Part shown: one piece after another, positions 1-5,934 of the stretch
Position numbering within the stretch: the stretch's first letter is position 1
How the letters are laid out: every line of letters starts with the position of its first letter
Assembly (NCBI GenBank): GCA_030042335.1
Contig: JASHZW010000183.1
Coordinates: forward strand, 1-8,819
Source of the DNA: Nitrososphaerales archaeon
GTDB taxonomy: Archaea > Thermoproteota > Nitrososphaeria > Nitrososphaerales > UBA183
Direction of reading: 5' to 3'
DNA: 8,819 nucleotides
Notes under the pieces: generated by a model
What the model saw: only the letters and a program-made list of their open reading frames with translations
Told to the model about the DNA's origin: nothing
Databases searched by the model: none
Program-made: the position numbers and the translations under genes

Positions 1-181
1 TCACGTGGCACCAGTGGCATGTTGAGTAACCTATGCTGAGGAAAATCGGTTTGCCCTCAGACTTGGCCCTCTCGAGCGCTTCCGGACTCCACGGGTACCA
101 TCCCACCGGGTTGTGGGCGTGCTGCAGGAGGTAGGGGCTCTTTTCACCCGCGAGTCGATTGGATTTCCTCTCCGGAGCCAT
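1..181 (-). CDS. DUF255 / thioredoxin-fold (YyaL, SPATA20-like) protein, N-terminal 60 residues
   Basis: This is a partial gene that starts with ATG at 181 and runs off the left edge. The visible 60 residues read as the N-terminus of the DUF255 family (bacterial YyaL, animal SPATA20), which pairs a thioredoxin-like domain with a long (alpha/alpha)6-barrel-like region. The family hallmarks are present: [19 protein letters not shown] near residues 8-26, WYPW at about 28-31, [17 protein letters not shown] at 44-60 with the redox-like CHWCHV motif at the very end. Full-length members are usually 600-700 residues, so about nine tenths of the gene lies outside the window. The substrate of the family is not well established; a thioredoxin-related or sugar-processing role has been suggested. 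The gene follows the ABC ATPase on the same strand after 66 bp and has its own TATA-like box, so it may be transcribed separately. Confidence 0.9.
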   Translation of the reverse strand, partial: MAPERKSNRLAGEKSPYLLQHAHNPVGWYPWSPEALERAKSEGKPIFLSIGYSTCHWCHV

Positions 182-211
182 GCTAGACCCCGCTTTCGGT
201 CGTCGGCTCCG

Positions 212-219
212 ATTTAAGC
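212..219 (-). promoter_or_regulatory. TATA-like box for the DUF255 gene
   Basis: Read on the minus strand this is GCTTAAAT, centred about 34 bp before the ATG at 181. If transcription starts some 26 bp downstream, the leader would be only about 8 nt. That fits the near-leaderless archaeal pattern and the lack of a strong ribosome-binding site. It lies in the 66-bp spacer after the ABC ATPase stop codon. The call rests on composition and spacing only. Confidence 0.4.
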
Positions 220-247
220 ATAGGTAAGGGAGTGAAACGGATGTGGG

Positions 248-997
248 TCAGTAGACGCCTTCGAGCACTTCGTTCTCCATCGTCCCGATTTTTGCTTTCT
301 CGATATCGCTTCTGGAGAGCTCCTGGACGAGCTTGCCGTCCCGGAGCGCAATCGCCCGATCGCAACGGGAGACGACCAGCGGGTCATGGGTCACGAAGAC
401 CATGGTCATGCCGGTGTCTTTCCTGAGCGACCTGAGCAGGTCCATCAGGGCCTTGGTAGATTTCGAGTCGAGGTCACCCGTGGGCTCGTCGCCAAGGAGT
501 ATCTGTGGCTTGTTGGCGAGAGCTCTGGCTACGGCTACTCTCTGCTGCTCTCCCCCACTCATCTGGTCCGGTGTGTGGCTCGTCCTCGCTTGAAGCCCTA
601 CCGAGATTAGAAGCTCGATGGCCCGTTCGCGCCGCTCGGCACTAGGTACTCCAGCCAAAGACATGGGCACTTCTACGTTCTCTGTAGCGGAAAGCGTCGG
701 ATTAAGGTTGTAGAACTGGAAGATGAATCCGACATTCTTCAGCCGGAAGGAGGTTATTTCGCGGTCGCTGAGCTCGCGCAGGTTTGTCTCGTCGACCATG
801 ATCTTTCCACCAGTAGGCTTGTCGAGGCCCGCGATCAGGTTCAGCAGTGTGGTCTTCCCCGATCCCGATCTCCCGACTATCGCAAGTGTCTCCCCCTTTC
901 TTACCTCTACGTCTACTCCTCTGAGGGCCTGAACCTGCTCCTTCCCGCGATTGTAGCTCTTGGCGAGTCCCGTGGCCTTGACTGCAAAATCAGACAT
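248..997 (-). CDS. ABC transporter ATP-binding protein, MacB/LolD type
   Basis: This 249-residue nucleotide-binding subunit hydrolyses ATP on the cytoplasmic face to drive the partner permease encoded just upstream. Every ABC motif is intact: Walker A GRSGSGKT (42-49), Q-loop Gln94 in FIFQFYNL, signature MSGGEQQR (146-153), Walker B ILLGDEP with catalytic Glu171, D-loop GDLD (174-177) and switch His204 in VTHD. The signature begins Met-Ser rather than the usual Leu-Ser, a mild variant. The length and the FQFYNLNPTLSATENVEVP segment match the MacB/LolD/FtsE branch, whose members export peptides, lipoproteins or drugs, or drive mechanotransmission rather than transport. The start is ATG at 997; a GGAGG at 1007-1011 (minus strand) sits 9 nt upstream, inside the end of the permease gene, and the two genes overlap by 8 bp (ATGTCTGA), which suggests translational coupling. 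The substrate cannot be told from sequence. Confidence 0.95.
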   Translation of the reverse strand: MSDFAVKATGLAKSYNRGKEQVQALRGVDVEVRKGETLAIVGRSGSGKTTLLNLIAGLDKPTGGKIMVDETNLRELSDREITSFRLKNVGFIFQFYNLNPTLSATENVEVPMSLAGVPSAERRERAIELLISVGLQARTSHTPDQMSGGEQQRVAVARALANKPQILLGDEPTGDLDSKSTKALMDLLRSLRKDTGMTMVFVTHDPLVVSRCDRAIALRDGKLVQELSRSDIEKAKIGTMENEVLEGVY

Positions 998-2276
998 GTC
1001 TTAGCGCCTCCACTGGGTCCATTCTCGATGCGCGCCATGCGGGATAGATCCCGGCTAGGGTCCCGACGATGATACCGAGGACAAGGCTCAGAAGGACGTT
1101 CTCCGGCGTTATCGAAGTGTTCAGGGTGCTTATGAGCTTGGCTCCGGCGAACCTGCCGGCTGCGCCTGCTGCTCCTGAGCCGGTAATTGCGGGGAGCGCC
1201 TCAGAGATGATCAACCCTATGACCACGCCTGTCACAGCACCGATTATGCCTATCATGAACGCCTCACTCATGAAAATCTTCATGACGGTCTGTTTCTGTG
1301 CGCCGATGGCGCGGAGAGTGCCGACCTCTCGCGTCCGCTCGCTTATCGACATCATCATTGTGTTGATTACGCCGAAGGCTCCTGCGATCAAGGCAACAAC
1401 TCCTATCACGATGAAGAGTGTGCTGAGCGTACCGCTCAGACTGGAGGCCACGGTTATCGATGAGGCGGTGTTCGCCGTGACGCCAGATATCTCGGAATCT
1501 ATGAGCGACGCCACCGAATTGACGAGGCTTGGGCTGTCCGCCTTCACGTAGATTTCTGTCACTTCATTAGAGTCGCCGCTGATTGCTTGGGCTGCTGAGA
1601 TTGGGATATACGCCGACCTGGAAGCGGCGCCGAAGGCGGAGTTCGCTGGGGTATAGATCCCCGTTACCGTGTAGCTGGCCCCACCAGTCGAATTCGGACC
1701 CACAGTAACGGTAGAGCCTACAGACACTCCGAGGTTGGAGGCAAGATCGCTGGACAGAATTATGCTGTTGCTCGCAGATGAAGAAGTGAACATTGAGCCG
1801 CTAGAGATATCGATCCCGTTGGTAACCGAGGAATAGGTGCTTGCGTTGATTCCGTCAAGTAGAACGGAGTTCCCGTCGACGTAACCTGATGTGTCTAACT
1901 CGGGAGAGGTAGCGTATACTCCTGAGATGGCATTGATTTTGATAATCAACGACTCATTCAGCGTGCTTCCACCCCCGAAGAACTGCGCGAATCCTCCGGA
2001 ACCACTTGATCCGGAAGGTGGGGCACCGCCGCCCGTAAAACTGAAGCTCGTGAAGTTGCCGGTAAACCCGGGGAATTTGGGGGTAGTCGCGTTGACCACA
2101 GTAATCTGAGCACCGAGGGCGTTCCTGAGTAGCCCGTTAGTCTGCGTCGAAGCTCCTGCCGAGACTGAGAGCAGGACTAGTATCATCGCTACTCCGATTA
2201 CTATTCCTGAGACCGTCAGGATTGTCCTTGTCCTGCGTCGACGAAGGCTCCTCACGGCTAGATTCAGCGATGACAT
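990..2276 (-). CDS. ABC transporter permease, MacB/FtsX family
   Basis: This 428-residue membrane subunit has the MacB-like layout. It has a basic cytoplasmic N-terminus (RSLRRRRTRT, 9-18), one helix (about 19-40), a large external domain (41-284) and three C-terminal helices (about 285-308, 337-359 and 394-414). The FtsX-type cytoplasmic signature follows the second helix: ISERTREVGTLRAIGA at 311-326. The C-terminus has the typical YPAWRASRMDPVEALR at 411-426. The external domain is rich in Ser, Thr, Asn and Gly, with a Gly/Ser-rich stretch at about 79-104, and carries several N-x-S/T sequons, as is common in archaeal surface proteins. It is the first gene of the operon and overlaps the ATPase by 8 bp. 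No periplasmic-adaptor (MacA-like) gene is visible here. The start is ATG at 2276 with no ribosome-binding site, consistent with a short leader from the TATA-like box near 2313. Export of a peptide, lipid or drug is an inference from the family. Confidence 0.93.
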   Translation of the reverse strand: MSSLNLAVRSLRRRRTRTILTVSGIVIGVAMILVLLSVSAGASTQTNGLLRNALGAQITVVNATTPKFPGFTGNFTSFSFTGGGAPPSGSSGSGGFAQFFGGGSTLNESLIIKINAISGVYATSPELDTSGYVDGNSVLLDGINASTYSSVTNGIDISSGSMFTSSSASNSIILSSDLASNLGVSVGSTVTVGPNSTGGASYTVTGIYTPANSAFGAASRSAYIPISAAQAISGDSNEVTEIYVKADSPSLVNSVASLIDSEISGVTANTASSITVASSLSGTLSTLFIVIGVVALIAGAFGVINTMMMSISERTREVGTLRAIGAQKQTVMKIFMSEAFMIGIIGAVTGVVIGLIISEALPAITGSGAAGAAGRFAGAKLISTLNTSITPENVLLSLVLGIIVGTLAGIYPAWRASRMDPVEALRHV

Positions 2277-2302
2277 TAGGGTGTCTTGGAACTAACCCGA
2301 CC

Positions 2303-2319
2303 CGTTACATAATATAACG
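2303..2319 (-). promoter_or_regulatory. Promoter of the ABC operon, TATA-like box inside a short inverted repeat
   Basis: On the minus strand the sequence TTATATTATG is centred about 37 bp before the permease ATG. The most AT-rich part is bracketed by the inverted repeat CGTTA (2303-2307) and TAACG (2315-2319) with a 7-bp spacer. A second possible TATA-like box, GCTTAAAG, lies at 2342-2349. The gene-free stretch 2277-2456 otherwise holds nothing I recognise: no tRNA, no clear T-run terminator and no convincing small gene. The 5-bp arms are short enough to be chance. Confidence 0.4.
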
Positions 2320-2456
2320 AGTTTCCAAAATCGTTCCCAAATCTTTAAGCAATTGTTGCAAGATTATGTTCAATCCCGACCGGAGTTTCACGCCACGGTA
2401 GCGCGGGTACGAAGACGAGAACCCAACGAGTGGGAGGATGGTCAAGGCATCCGTGA

Positions 2457-3110
2457 TTAGTCAAGGTACCCCGCCAGACTGCCGGGCAGAATCCTGTCCA
2501 AGGCCTCCTCCCTCTTCCTGTAGTCGGGGCACAGTTCGGCCAACCTCCTCTTGAATGCCGCGGAGTGATTGAACTCCGTGAGATGCGCGAGTTCGTGCAT
2601 GATGACGTAATCCCTGAGGGATTCGGGGAGCGCTATGAGCTGCCAGCTGAACGAGAGCCTGCCATCCCGGGTGCAGTAACCCCAGTTCTTCATTTGCCGG
2701 ACGTCAGCCCTTTTGTGCCTTACAGGAATCCCCGCCGACAGTTCGCCCAGTTTCCTGATTACGTACCTGGAGGTCTCACGAATGAACCACCTGCGTATTA
2801 ACTCAGGTATCCGGGAAGCGTCACTCGCTCTGATTACGACCTGGTCCCCGAGGGAGTCGAGCTTCAGCTCCTCCTTCTCCAGTGACTTCTCGAAAATAAG
2901 CGAGAGTGCTCTTCCCTCGTACATCACGGTATTCCTGTCGAATATCTTCGGGTCACCGTCGAGCCGTTGAAAGCGTCTGAGAATCCAGCGCTCCCTGCTC
3001 CTTATCGCGGAGTGGACGTCGATTGCCCTTCCCCGGGGGATAACCACCTCCAGCCTCATGTCTGAGCCAAACCGGAAGTAGGTGTATCTCCTGCTCGTTC
3101 CTCTGGTCAC
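2457..3110 (-). CDS. YgjP-like (DUF45) zinc metallopeptidase
   Basis: The 217 residues from the GTG at 3110 contain the full C-terminal signature of the YgjP/DUF45 family of predicted zinc peptidases, related to SprT/WLM proteases. NWGYCTRDGRLSFSWQLIA lies at 142-160, the zinc-binding HELAH at 172-176 (His172, catalytic Glu173, His176), and NHSAAF at 181-186 supplies the likely third ligand His182; PDYRKRE follows at 195-201. The N-terminal half has the expected strand-rich pattern (YTYFRF, RLEVVIP). The start is doubtful: the same frame stays open upstream to 3164 and codes for VEIGGHRIEYFV just before the GTG, which resembles the usual family N-terminus. The true start may therefore be a non-canonical codon (ATC 3122, ATT 3137 or CTG 3152), or a frameshift may separate this frame from the ATG at 3168. 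A GGAGG at 3130-3134 suits the ATC (7 nt) better than the GTG (about 19 nt). Family members often sit near restriction-modification genes; none is seen here. Confidence 0.88.
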   Translation of the reverse strand: MTRGTSRRYTYFRFGSDMRLEVVIPRGRAIDVHSAIRSRERWILRRFQRLDGDPKIFDRNTVMYEGRALSLIFEKSLEKEELKLDSLGDQVVIRASDASRIPELIRRWFIRETSRYVIRKLGELSAGIPVRHKRADVRQMKNWGYCTRDGRLSFSWQLIALPESLRDYVIMHELAHLTEFNHSAAFKRRLAELCPDYRKREEALDRILPGSLAGYLD

Positions 3111-3180
3111 GAAGTACTCGATACGGTGCCCTCCAATCTCGACGAACGGCAGTGCGAACGAGCTTCATCAGTAGCCCGGA

Positions 3181-3191
3181 TAACTAATTAT
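3181..3191 (-). promoter_or_regulatory. TATA-like box for the metallopeptidase gene
   Basis: Minus-strand ATAATTAGTTA is the most AT-rich element upstream of the metallopeptidase. Its centre (about 3186) would place a transcription start near 3160, which is upstream of the GTG at 3110 and agrees with a protein that begins earlier than that GTG. It lies back to back with the promoter of the divergent 122-residue gene. Confidence 0.35.
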
Positions 3192-3197
3192 CGGTCG

Positions 3198-3221
3198 CTG
3201 GAAACCGTTTTTAGTTTCCGG
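3198..3221 (+). promoter_or_regulatory. TATA-like box flanked by an inverted repeat, promoter of the 122-residue gene
   Basis: TTTTTAG at 3208-3214 is centred 26 bp before the ATG at 3237, the standard archaeal TATA-to-start distance, so the transcript would be leaderless. The box is bracketed by a perfect 6-bp inverted repeat, GGAAAC at 3200-3205 and GTTTCC at 3214-3219, with an 8-bp spacer. A further C-G pair (3198/3221) is possible across a T-G mismatch. It could be an operator for a dimeric repressor; a chance hairpin cannot be excluded. Confidence 0.45.
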
Positions 3222-3236
3222 AGCCAACGTGAAATC

Positions 3237-3605
3237 ATGTCTGTCGACGAGATGCGAAAGGAACTACTCTCGGCTGCTCGGAGACGAGAGACCGTGACCT
3301 ATGGCCAACTCATGGCGCGTTTCGGTCTAACGCGCGGCAGTTCCGGGAAGACCGTGCTCGGGATGGTGGGAGAGGTAGACAGGGAGGAATCCAGGAAGGG
3401 AGCACCCGGGTTCGCGGCGATAGTCGTACGAAAGGACACGGGCTATCCAGGCGGTGGTTTCTTCTGCTGGGACGACGTTCCTCCGGAGCTGAGGCGCCCT
3501 GCTGACAAGTGCCAGAATCCCAGACTTTCGCAGGCCGAGAAAGCATACGTGAGGAAGTTGCAAAAGAAGATCTGGGAGTTCTACGGTAATCAGGCACTAT
3601 CGTGA
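3237..3605 (+). CDS. Conserved uncharacterised 122-residue protein (TYG...PGxGFF type)
   Basis: I do not recognise a named function. From the ATG at 3237 the protein starts with a helical segment (MSVDEMRKELLSAARRR, 1-17), then VTYGQLMARFGL (20-31), a likely Gly/Ser loop, a second helix ending REESRKGAPGF (49-59), and the core AIVVRKDTGYPGGGFF (61-76). The end is charged and helical (LSQAEKAYVRKLQKKIWEFY). The order of TYG opening, GAP...VV and a PG.GFF turn recalls a widespread family of small bacterial and phage hypothetical proteins. It is also loosely like the winged-helix part of alkyltransferase-like proteins, but I see no catalytic Cys motif. The frame stays open upstream to 3126; I prefer 3237 because the TATA-like box lies 26 bp before it and the upstream residues look non-coding. 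The gene diverges from the metallopeptidase and overlaps the zinc-ribbon gene by 16 bp, tail to tail. Confidence 0.75.
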   Translation: MSVDEMRKELLSAARRRETVTYGQLMARFGLTRGSSGKTVLGMVGEVDREESRKGAPGFAAIVVRKDTGYPGGGFFCWDDVPPELRRPADKCQNPRLSQAEKAYVRKLQKKIWEFYGNQALS

Positions 3606-3973
3606 TTGGTCTTATGCGACCGCCTGCCTACCGTGTGCCAGAACCCGGCCAGCTTGTCGTATAACCATCCGCGTTCATAGATCGACCGCATCTGGTCGAT
3701 GTAGGACTGTGTGAGGCTTCTGATCTCCATCTCGTCCCTGACCGGAAGAAACACCTTGGTGTCTCCGTAGTACCTCTTGAACCAGCCGCGGCACTTGTAG
3801 CAATAGTAGTAGTCCCACTTCAAGGACATGTAGAGTATCTCGGCGGTCTTCTTCTCGGTGGGTCCTACGCAGTAGACACAGTCAGAGTTTGCGGATGCGT
3901 CGAATCTGGATGACCTATGGCCATCACTGGCGCGCGGGTCACGTTCCTCCGCCCAGTCGCCGGATGAAGGCAA
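3590..3973 (-). CDS. Zinc-ribbon hypothetical protein
   Basis: This 127-residue protein has two CxxC knuckles, Cys32/Cys35 (DCVYCVGP) and Cys58/Cys61 (YYYCYKCRGWFKRYY), 22 residues apart, a spacing typical of a zinc ribbon. Such domains bind nucleic acid or other proteins. The aromatic run around the second knuckle (WDYYYCYKCRGWF) is like many archaeal small zinc-ribbon proteins. The C-terminal half (about 78-113) is predicted helical with no recognisable domain. The first canonical start is TTG at 3973; the N-terminal 30 residues are polar and low in hydrophobics, so part of them may be disordered or the start may be off. A TATA-like CATATATC at about 4004-4011 on the minus strand, roughly 34 bp upstream, supports a short leader. 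The 3' end overlaps the convergent 122-residue gene by 16 bp. The coding call rests on the cysteine pattern. Confidence 0.7.
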   Translation of the reverse strand: MPSSGDWAEERDPRASDGHRSSRFDASANSDCVYCVGPTEKKTAEILYMSLKWDYYYCYKCRGWFKRYYGDTKVFLPVRDEMEIRSLTQSYIDQMRSIYERGWLYDKLAGFWHTVGRRSHKTNHDSA

Positions 3974-3992
3974 AGCACCTTCGAAAGTCGAT

Positions 3993-4532
3993 TTGGGCAG
4001 GGTGATATATGAATATGCAAGATTTCAGCTGGCACATCGCCAAGAGCATAATCATTTATCGGAGGTAATTCGGCGCTTCGGAAGATTGGCGCCAAAGACC
4101 TCCGACGCGCAGTCAAGTTCACCGGCACTGAGGAAGGCGCTCCTGTCGGTAGGAGCCGACAAGAAGAGCGTCGAGAAGCTGGTGTCGAGCAGCGCTATTG
4201 ATGACGTGGTTATTTCGATCTACTGGAGGGATGGTCTCGTCTCGAGCATCCGCCCGCTCTGGCTGGTCAAGCTGCCCGAGTTCCTTAAGAGCTTTGAGAA
4301 GGAATTCCCGGATGGACAGGTGGACTGGGACCAGGACTACGGGACCGGAGGGCCCGGCTTCGAGGACATCGCACTCAGAGTCTACTTCAACTATCAGGAA
4401 GACGATCAAGGTGACCACTGGTCTCCTCCACCGACCCTTCTCGAGGAGGAGAGCTACTACAGGATGCTTGCTAGGGCGGCGTTCAAGGGAAAGAAGCCTG
4501 TCTCAGCCTCGAAGATAATCCACGGCAGGTAG
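3993..4532 (+). CDS. Hypothetical acidic protein
   Basis: I do not recognise this protein. The open frame from TTG at 3993 gives 179 residues. The part that looks like a folded protein begins near residue 44 (SPALRKALLSVGADKKSVEK), followed by a strand-rich centre (DDVVISIYWRDG, 70-81), an amphipathic helix (LPEFLKSFEKEF, 94-105), an acidic Gly-rich stretch (DWDQDYGTGGPGFED, 111-125) and a Pro/Glu-rich end. There is no signal peptide, membrane helix or metal motif. The start is uncertain: another TTG at 4086 (residue 32) lies about 30 bp after a TATA-like ATCATTTATC at 4051-4060 and would give a 148-residue leaderless product. That shorter form also avoids overlap with the promoter of the divergent zinc-ribbon gene. 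Codon use looks like that of its neighbours. It converges on the polyprenyl synthase gene with a 36-bp gap in which I see no clear terminator. Confidence 0.65.
   Translation: MGRVIYEYARFQLAHRQEHNHLSEVIRRFGRLAPKTSDAQSSSPALRKALLSVGADKKSVEKLVSSSAIDDVVISIYWRDGLVSSIRPLWLVKLPEFLKSFEKEFPDGQVDWDQDYGTGGPGFEDIALRVYFNYQEDDQGDHWSPPPTLLEEESYYRMLARAAFKGKKPVSASKIIHGR
4003..4016. promoter_or_regulatory. Shared AT-rich promoter element between two divergent TTG-start genes
   Basis: TGATATATGAATAT is the AT-rich core between the zinc-ribbon gene (start 3973, minus) and the hypothetical gene (plus). Because ATATAT is nearly self-complementary it can serve as a TATA box in either direction. It is about 34 bp from the minus-strand TTG. 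On the plus strand it fits a start near 4034, which would exclude translation from 3993 unless another promoter exists. Confidence 0.35.
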
Positions 4533-4568
4533 GCGTGCAGCGGCAGCTTACCCTAGCCGGCGTCCGTC

Positions 4569-5642
4569 TCAGTATTTTCGTGAGACTAGGTACTCTGATA
4601 GTTCGACAAGCTTTCTACGGGTCTTCCCTATCTCAACAGTCTCGACTAGCTTCAGGCCGTTCTGAGTATACCTTGCAGACAAGTCCTTCGCATACTCCAC
4701 CGAGCCATGCCTTACCAGAAGGTCCTTGACCCTGTCGACCTCTGCGTCCGAGAATTGCCCCTTCTTGTGAAGTACGTCTCTCAGGAACCTTCTGTCATCA
4801 TCGGACGACTTGTCCATCGCATGGATGAGGACCGTGTTCTTCTTTCCTCCCCTTACGTCGGCGAACACAGGCTTGCCAAGCGTCTGCTCGTTGCTCATTA
4901 TGTCGAGCAGGTCGTCCTGGACCTGGTAAGCCATCCCCAGCCACTCTCCCGAAGAGAAAGCGATGTCCAGCAGCTTGTCGTCGTGCAGTCCTCCGCCGAC
5001 TATCACGCCACTCGCCGAGGAAGCTCCTATCAGCGCGCCCGTCTTCATCCGTATCATGTACTCGTAGTCACCTTGCTCCACAAGGTCTTTCTCAGCCATC
5101 TCGAGGTCGAGGAACTCCCCCATAATGGTCGAGCCGAAGGAGTCTCCGAGCAGTTCGAAGAGCTTCCTAAGCATCTGACCTCCCGAAGGCTGCAGGCCGT
5201 ATTCGGATATCACGCGGGGGACCTGGGCGAGCAGCGCGTTGGACGCCAGCATCGCCGACCTCAGTCCATGCTTCTTGACTATCGATTGTGTGCCGCGACG
5301 CTTCTCGGAGTCGTCGAGTATGTCGTCCTGCACCAGCGCCGCCGCGTGGGCCAACTCGTATGCGACGGCCACAGGGATGGCGGCGGTATACTCTTCCGAG
5401 ATGGCCTCGCACCAGAGCAGTGCGAGGACCGCCCTGACCCTCTTCCCTCCGGTCATGGCTTCGGCAACGGCGTTCTCCAGAGACGAGTCTCCCTTTCCGA
5501 AAAGCTGGGACACTCGCGAGTCGATACTCTCTACGTATGTCTCTAGCCAGTCAGGGGAGGATTGTTGCGAACTCTTTGCACCGACGGCGTTTTTCCGCCC
5601 ACTAGTGTAGTAAATAGTTTCGGACCCCGTGTTCAACCCCAA
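4569..5642 (-). CDS. trans-Polyprenyl diphosphate synthase (GGPP synthase family)
   Basis: This 357-residue enzyme condenses isopentenyl diphosphate onto an allylic diphosphate, giving the prenyl chains of archaeal lipids or of quinones. The isoprenyl-synthase motifs are all present: GGKRVR (65-70), the first Asp-rich motif DDILD (106-110) followed by the diphosphate-binding Arg115/Arg116, KTG at 200-202, the second Asp-rich motif DDLLD (243-247) and GKP at 256-258. The residue five before the first motif is Ala101. C20 (GGPP) enzymes of archaea often have an aromatic residue there, so a longer product is possible. The TTG at 5642 leaves about 64 residues before GGKR, some 20 more than usual, and the first 30 are low in hydrophobics, so the start may lie downstream (no good ATG exists). 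A TATA-like TATTTACT lies inside the proposed 5' end (about 5611-5618). The gene is divergent from the membrane-protein gene at 5683. Confidence 0.93.
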   Translation of the reverse strand: MGLNTGSETIYYTSGRKNAVGAKSSQQSSPDWLETYVESIDSRVSQLFGKGDSSLENAVAEAMTGGKRVRAVLALLWCEAISEEYTAAIPVAVAYELAHAAALVQDDILDDSEKRRGTQSIVKKHGLRSAMLASNALLAQVPRVISEYGLQPSGGQMLRKLFELLGDSFGSTIMGEFLDLEMAEKDLVEQGDYEYMIRMKTGALIGASSASGVIVGGGLHDDKLLDIAFSSGEWLGMAYQVQDDLLDIMSNEQTLGKPVFADVRGGKKNTVLIHAMDKSSDDDRRFLRDVLHKKGQFSDAEVDRVKDLLVRHGSVEYAKDLSARYTQNGLKLVETVEIGKTRRKLVELSEYLVSRKY

Positions 5643-5682
5643 GACTTAACATCACCCATTGGACATCGGCCAAGGACGCATC

Positions 5683-5934
5683 ATGAGCAAGGCGCTAAGT
5701 ACCTCTGAGCTGATCCGGATTATTTTGATACTCGCGTTAGTGTTCCTCGGCATGTATATCTTCGGATACCCGATAATTAGCGCGCCGGTGGCTACTGCGC
5801 TTGTCTACTTTGTCCTGACCTACCGCAGAAGAATCCGGGCTCTTGAGGAAGAGGTCGCTCAGAAACCCTTTGGAACGTCGGGAACCATTCCAGCCGCGCA
5901 ATCCGGTGATTCGACCTCTTCTACCGATGCGTAA
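5683..5934 (+). CDS. Small two-helix membrane protein
   Basis: This is an 83-residue hypothetical membrane protein. Two hydrophobic segments (about 11-27 and 31-47) are separated by a short FGYP turn and followed by a basic YRRRIR cluster (47-52), which predicts a cytoplasmic C-terminus. A short helical EEEVAQK stretch and a polar Ser/Thr/Gly/Asp-rich tail (about 63-83) complete it. The layout resembles small DUF4229-type proteins of bacteria, but I would not assign the family. I chose ATG at 5683 because AAGGA at 5672-5676 lies 6 nt upstream, the best ribosome-binding site in this part of the window; an upstream TTG at 5659 has none. A TATA-like AGTAAATAG at 5609-5617 could give a leader of about 40 nt. 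The stop overlaps the end of the convergent acetyltransferase gene by 14 bp. Confidence 0.7.
   Translation: MSKALSTSELIRIILILALVFLGMYIFGYPIISAPVATALVYFVLTYRRRIRALEEEVAQKPFGTSGTIPAAQSGDSTSSTDA

Noticed and set aside
1069..1551. A 160-residue plus-strand frame opposite the permease
   Set aside because: Hydrophobic only because the antisense of membrane-helix codons is also hydrophobic; no start signals and no motifs.
2277..2456. Possible tRNA or small RNA in the gene-free spacer
   Set aside because: The GGGTTCTCG-like stretch lacks a complementary acceptor or T-arm; no cloverleaf can be formed by eye.
3111..3172. C/D box RNA (CTGATGA at 3166-3172, minus strand)
   Set aside because: No matching D box or internal C'/D' boxes follow at the usual distance, and the region codes for the metallopeptidase N-terminus.
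3126..3236. N-terminal extension of the 122-residue gene to 3126
   Set aside because: It has a low-complexity, non-family look and would contain its own promoter and the opposed gene's 5' end; the ATG at 3237 matches a TATA box 26 bp upstream.
4707..5546. A 279-residue open frame on the plus strand opposite the polyprenyl synthase
   Set aside because: The opposite strand encodes a complete isoprenyl synthase with all its motifs; the plus-strand product is rich in His, Arg, Val and Leu with no recognisable motif.
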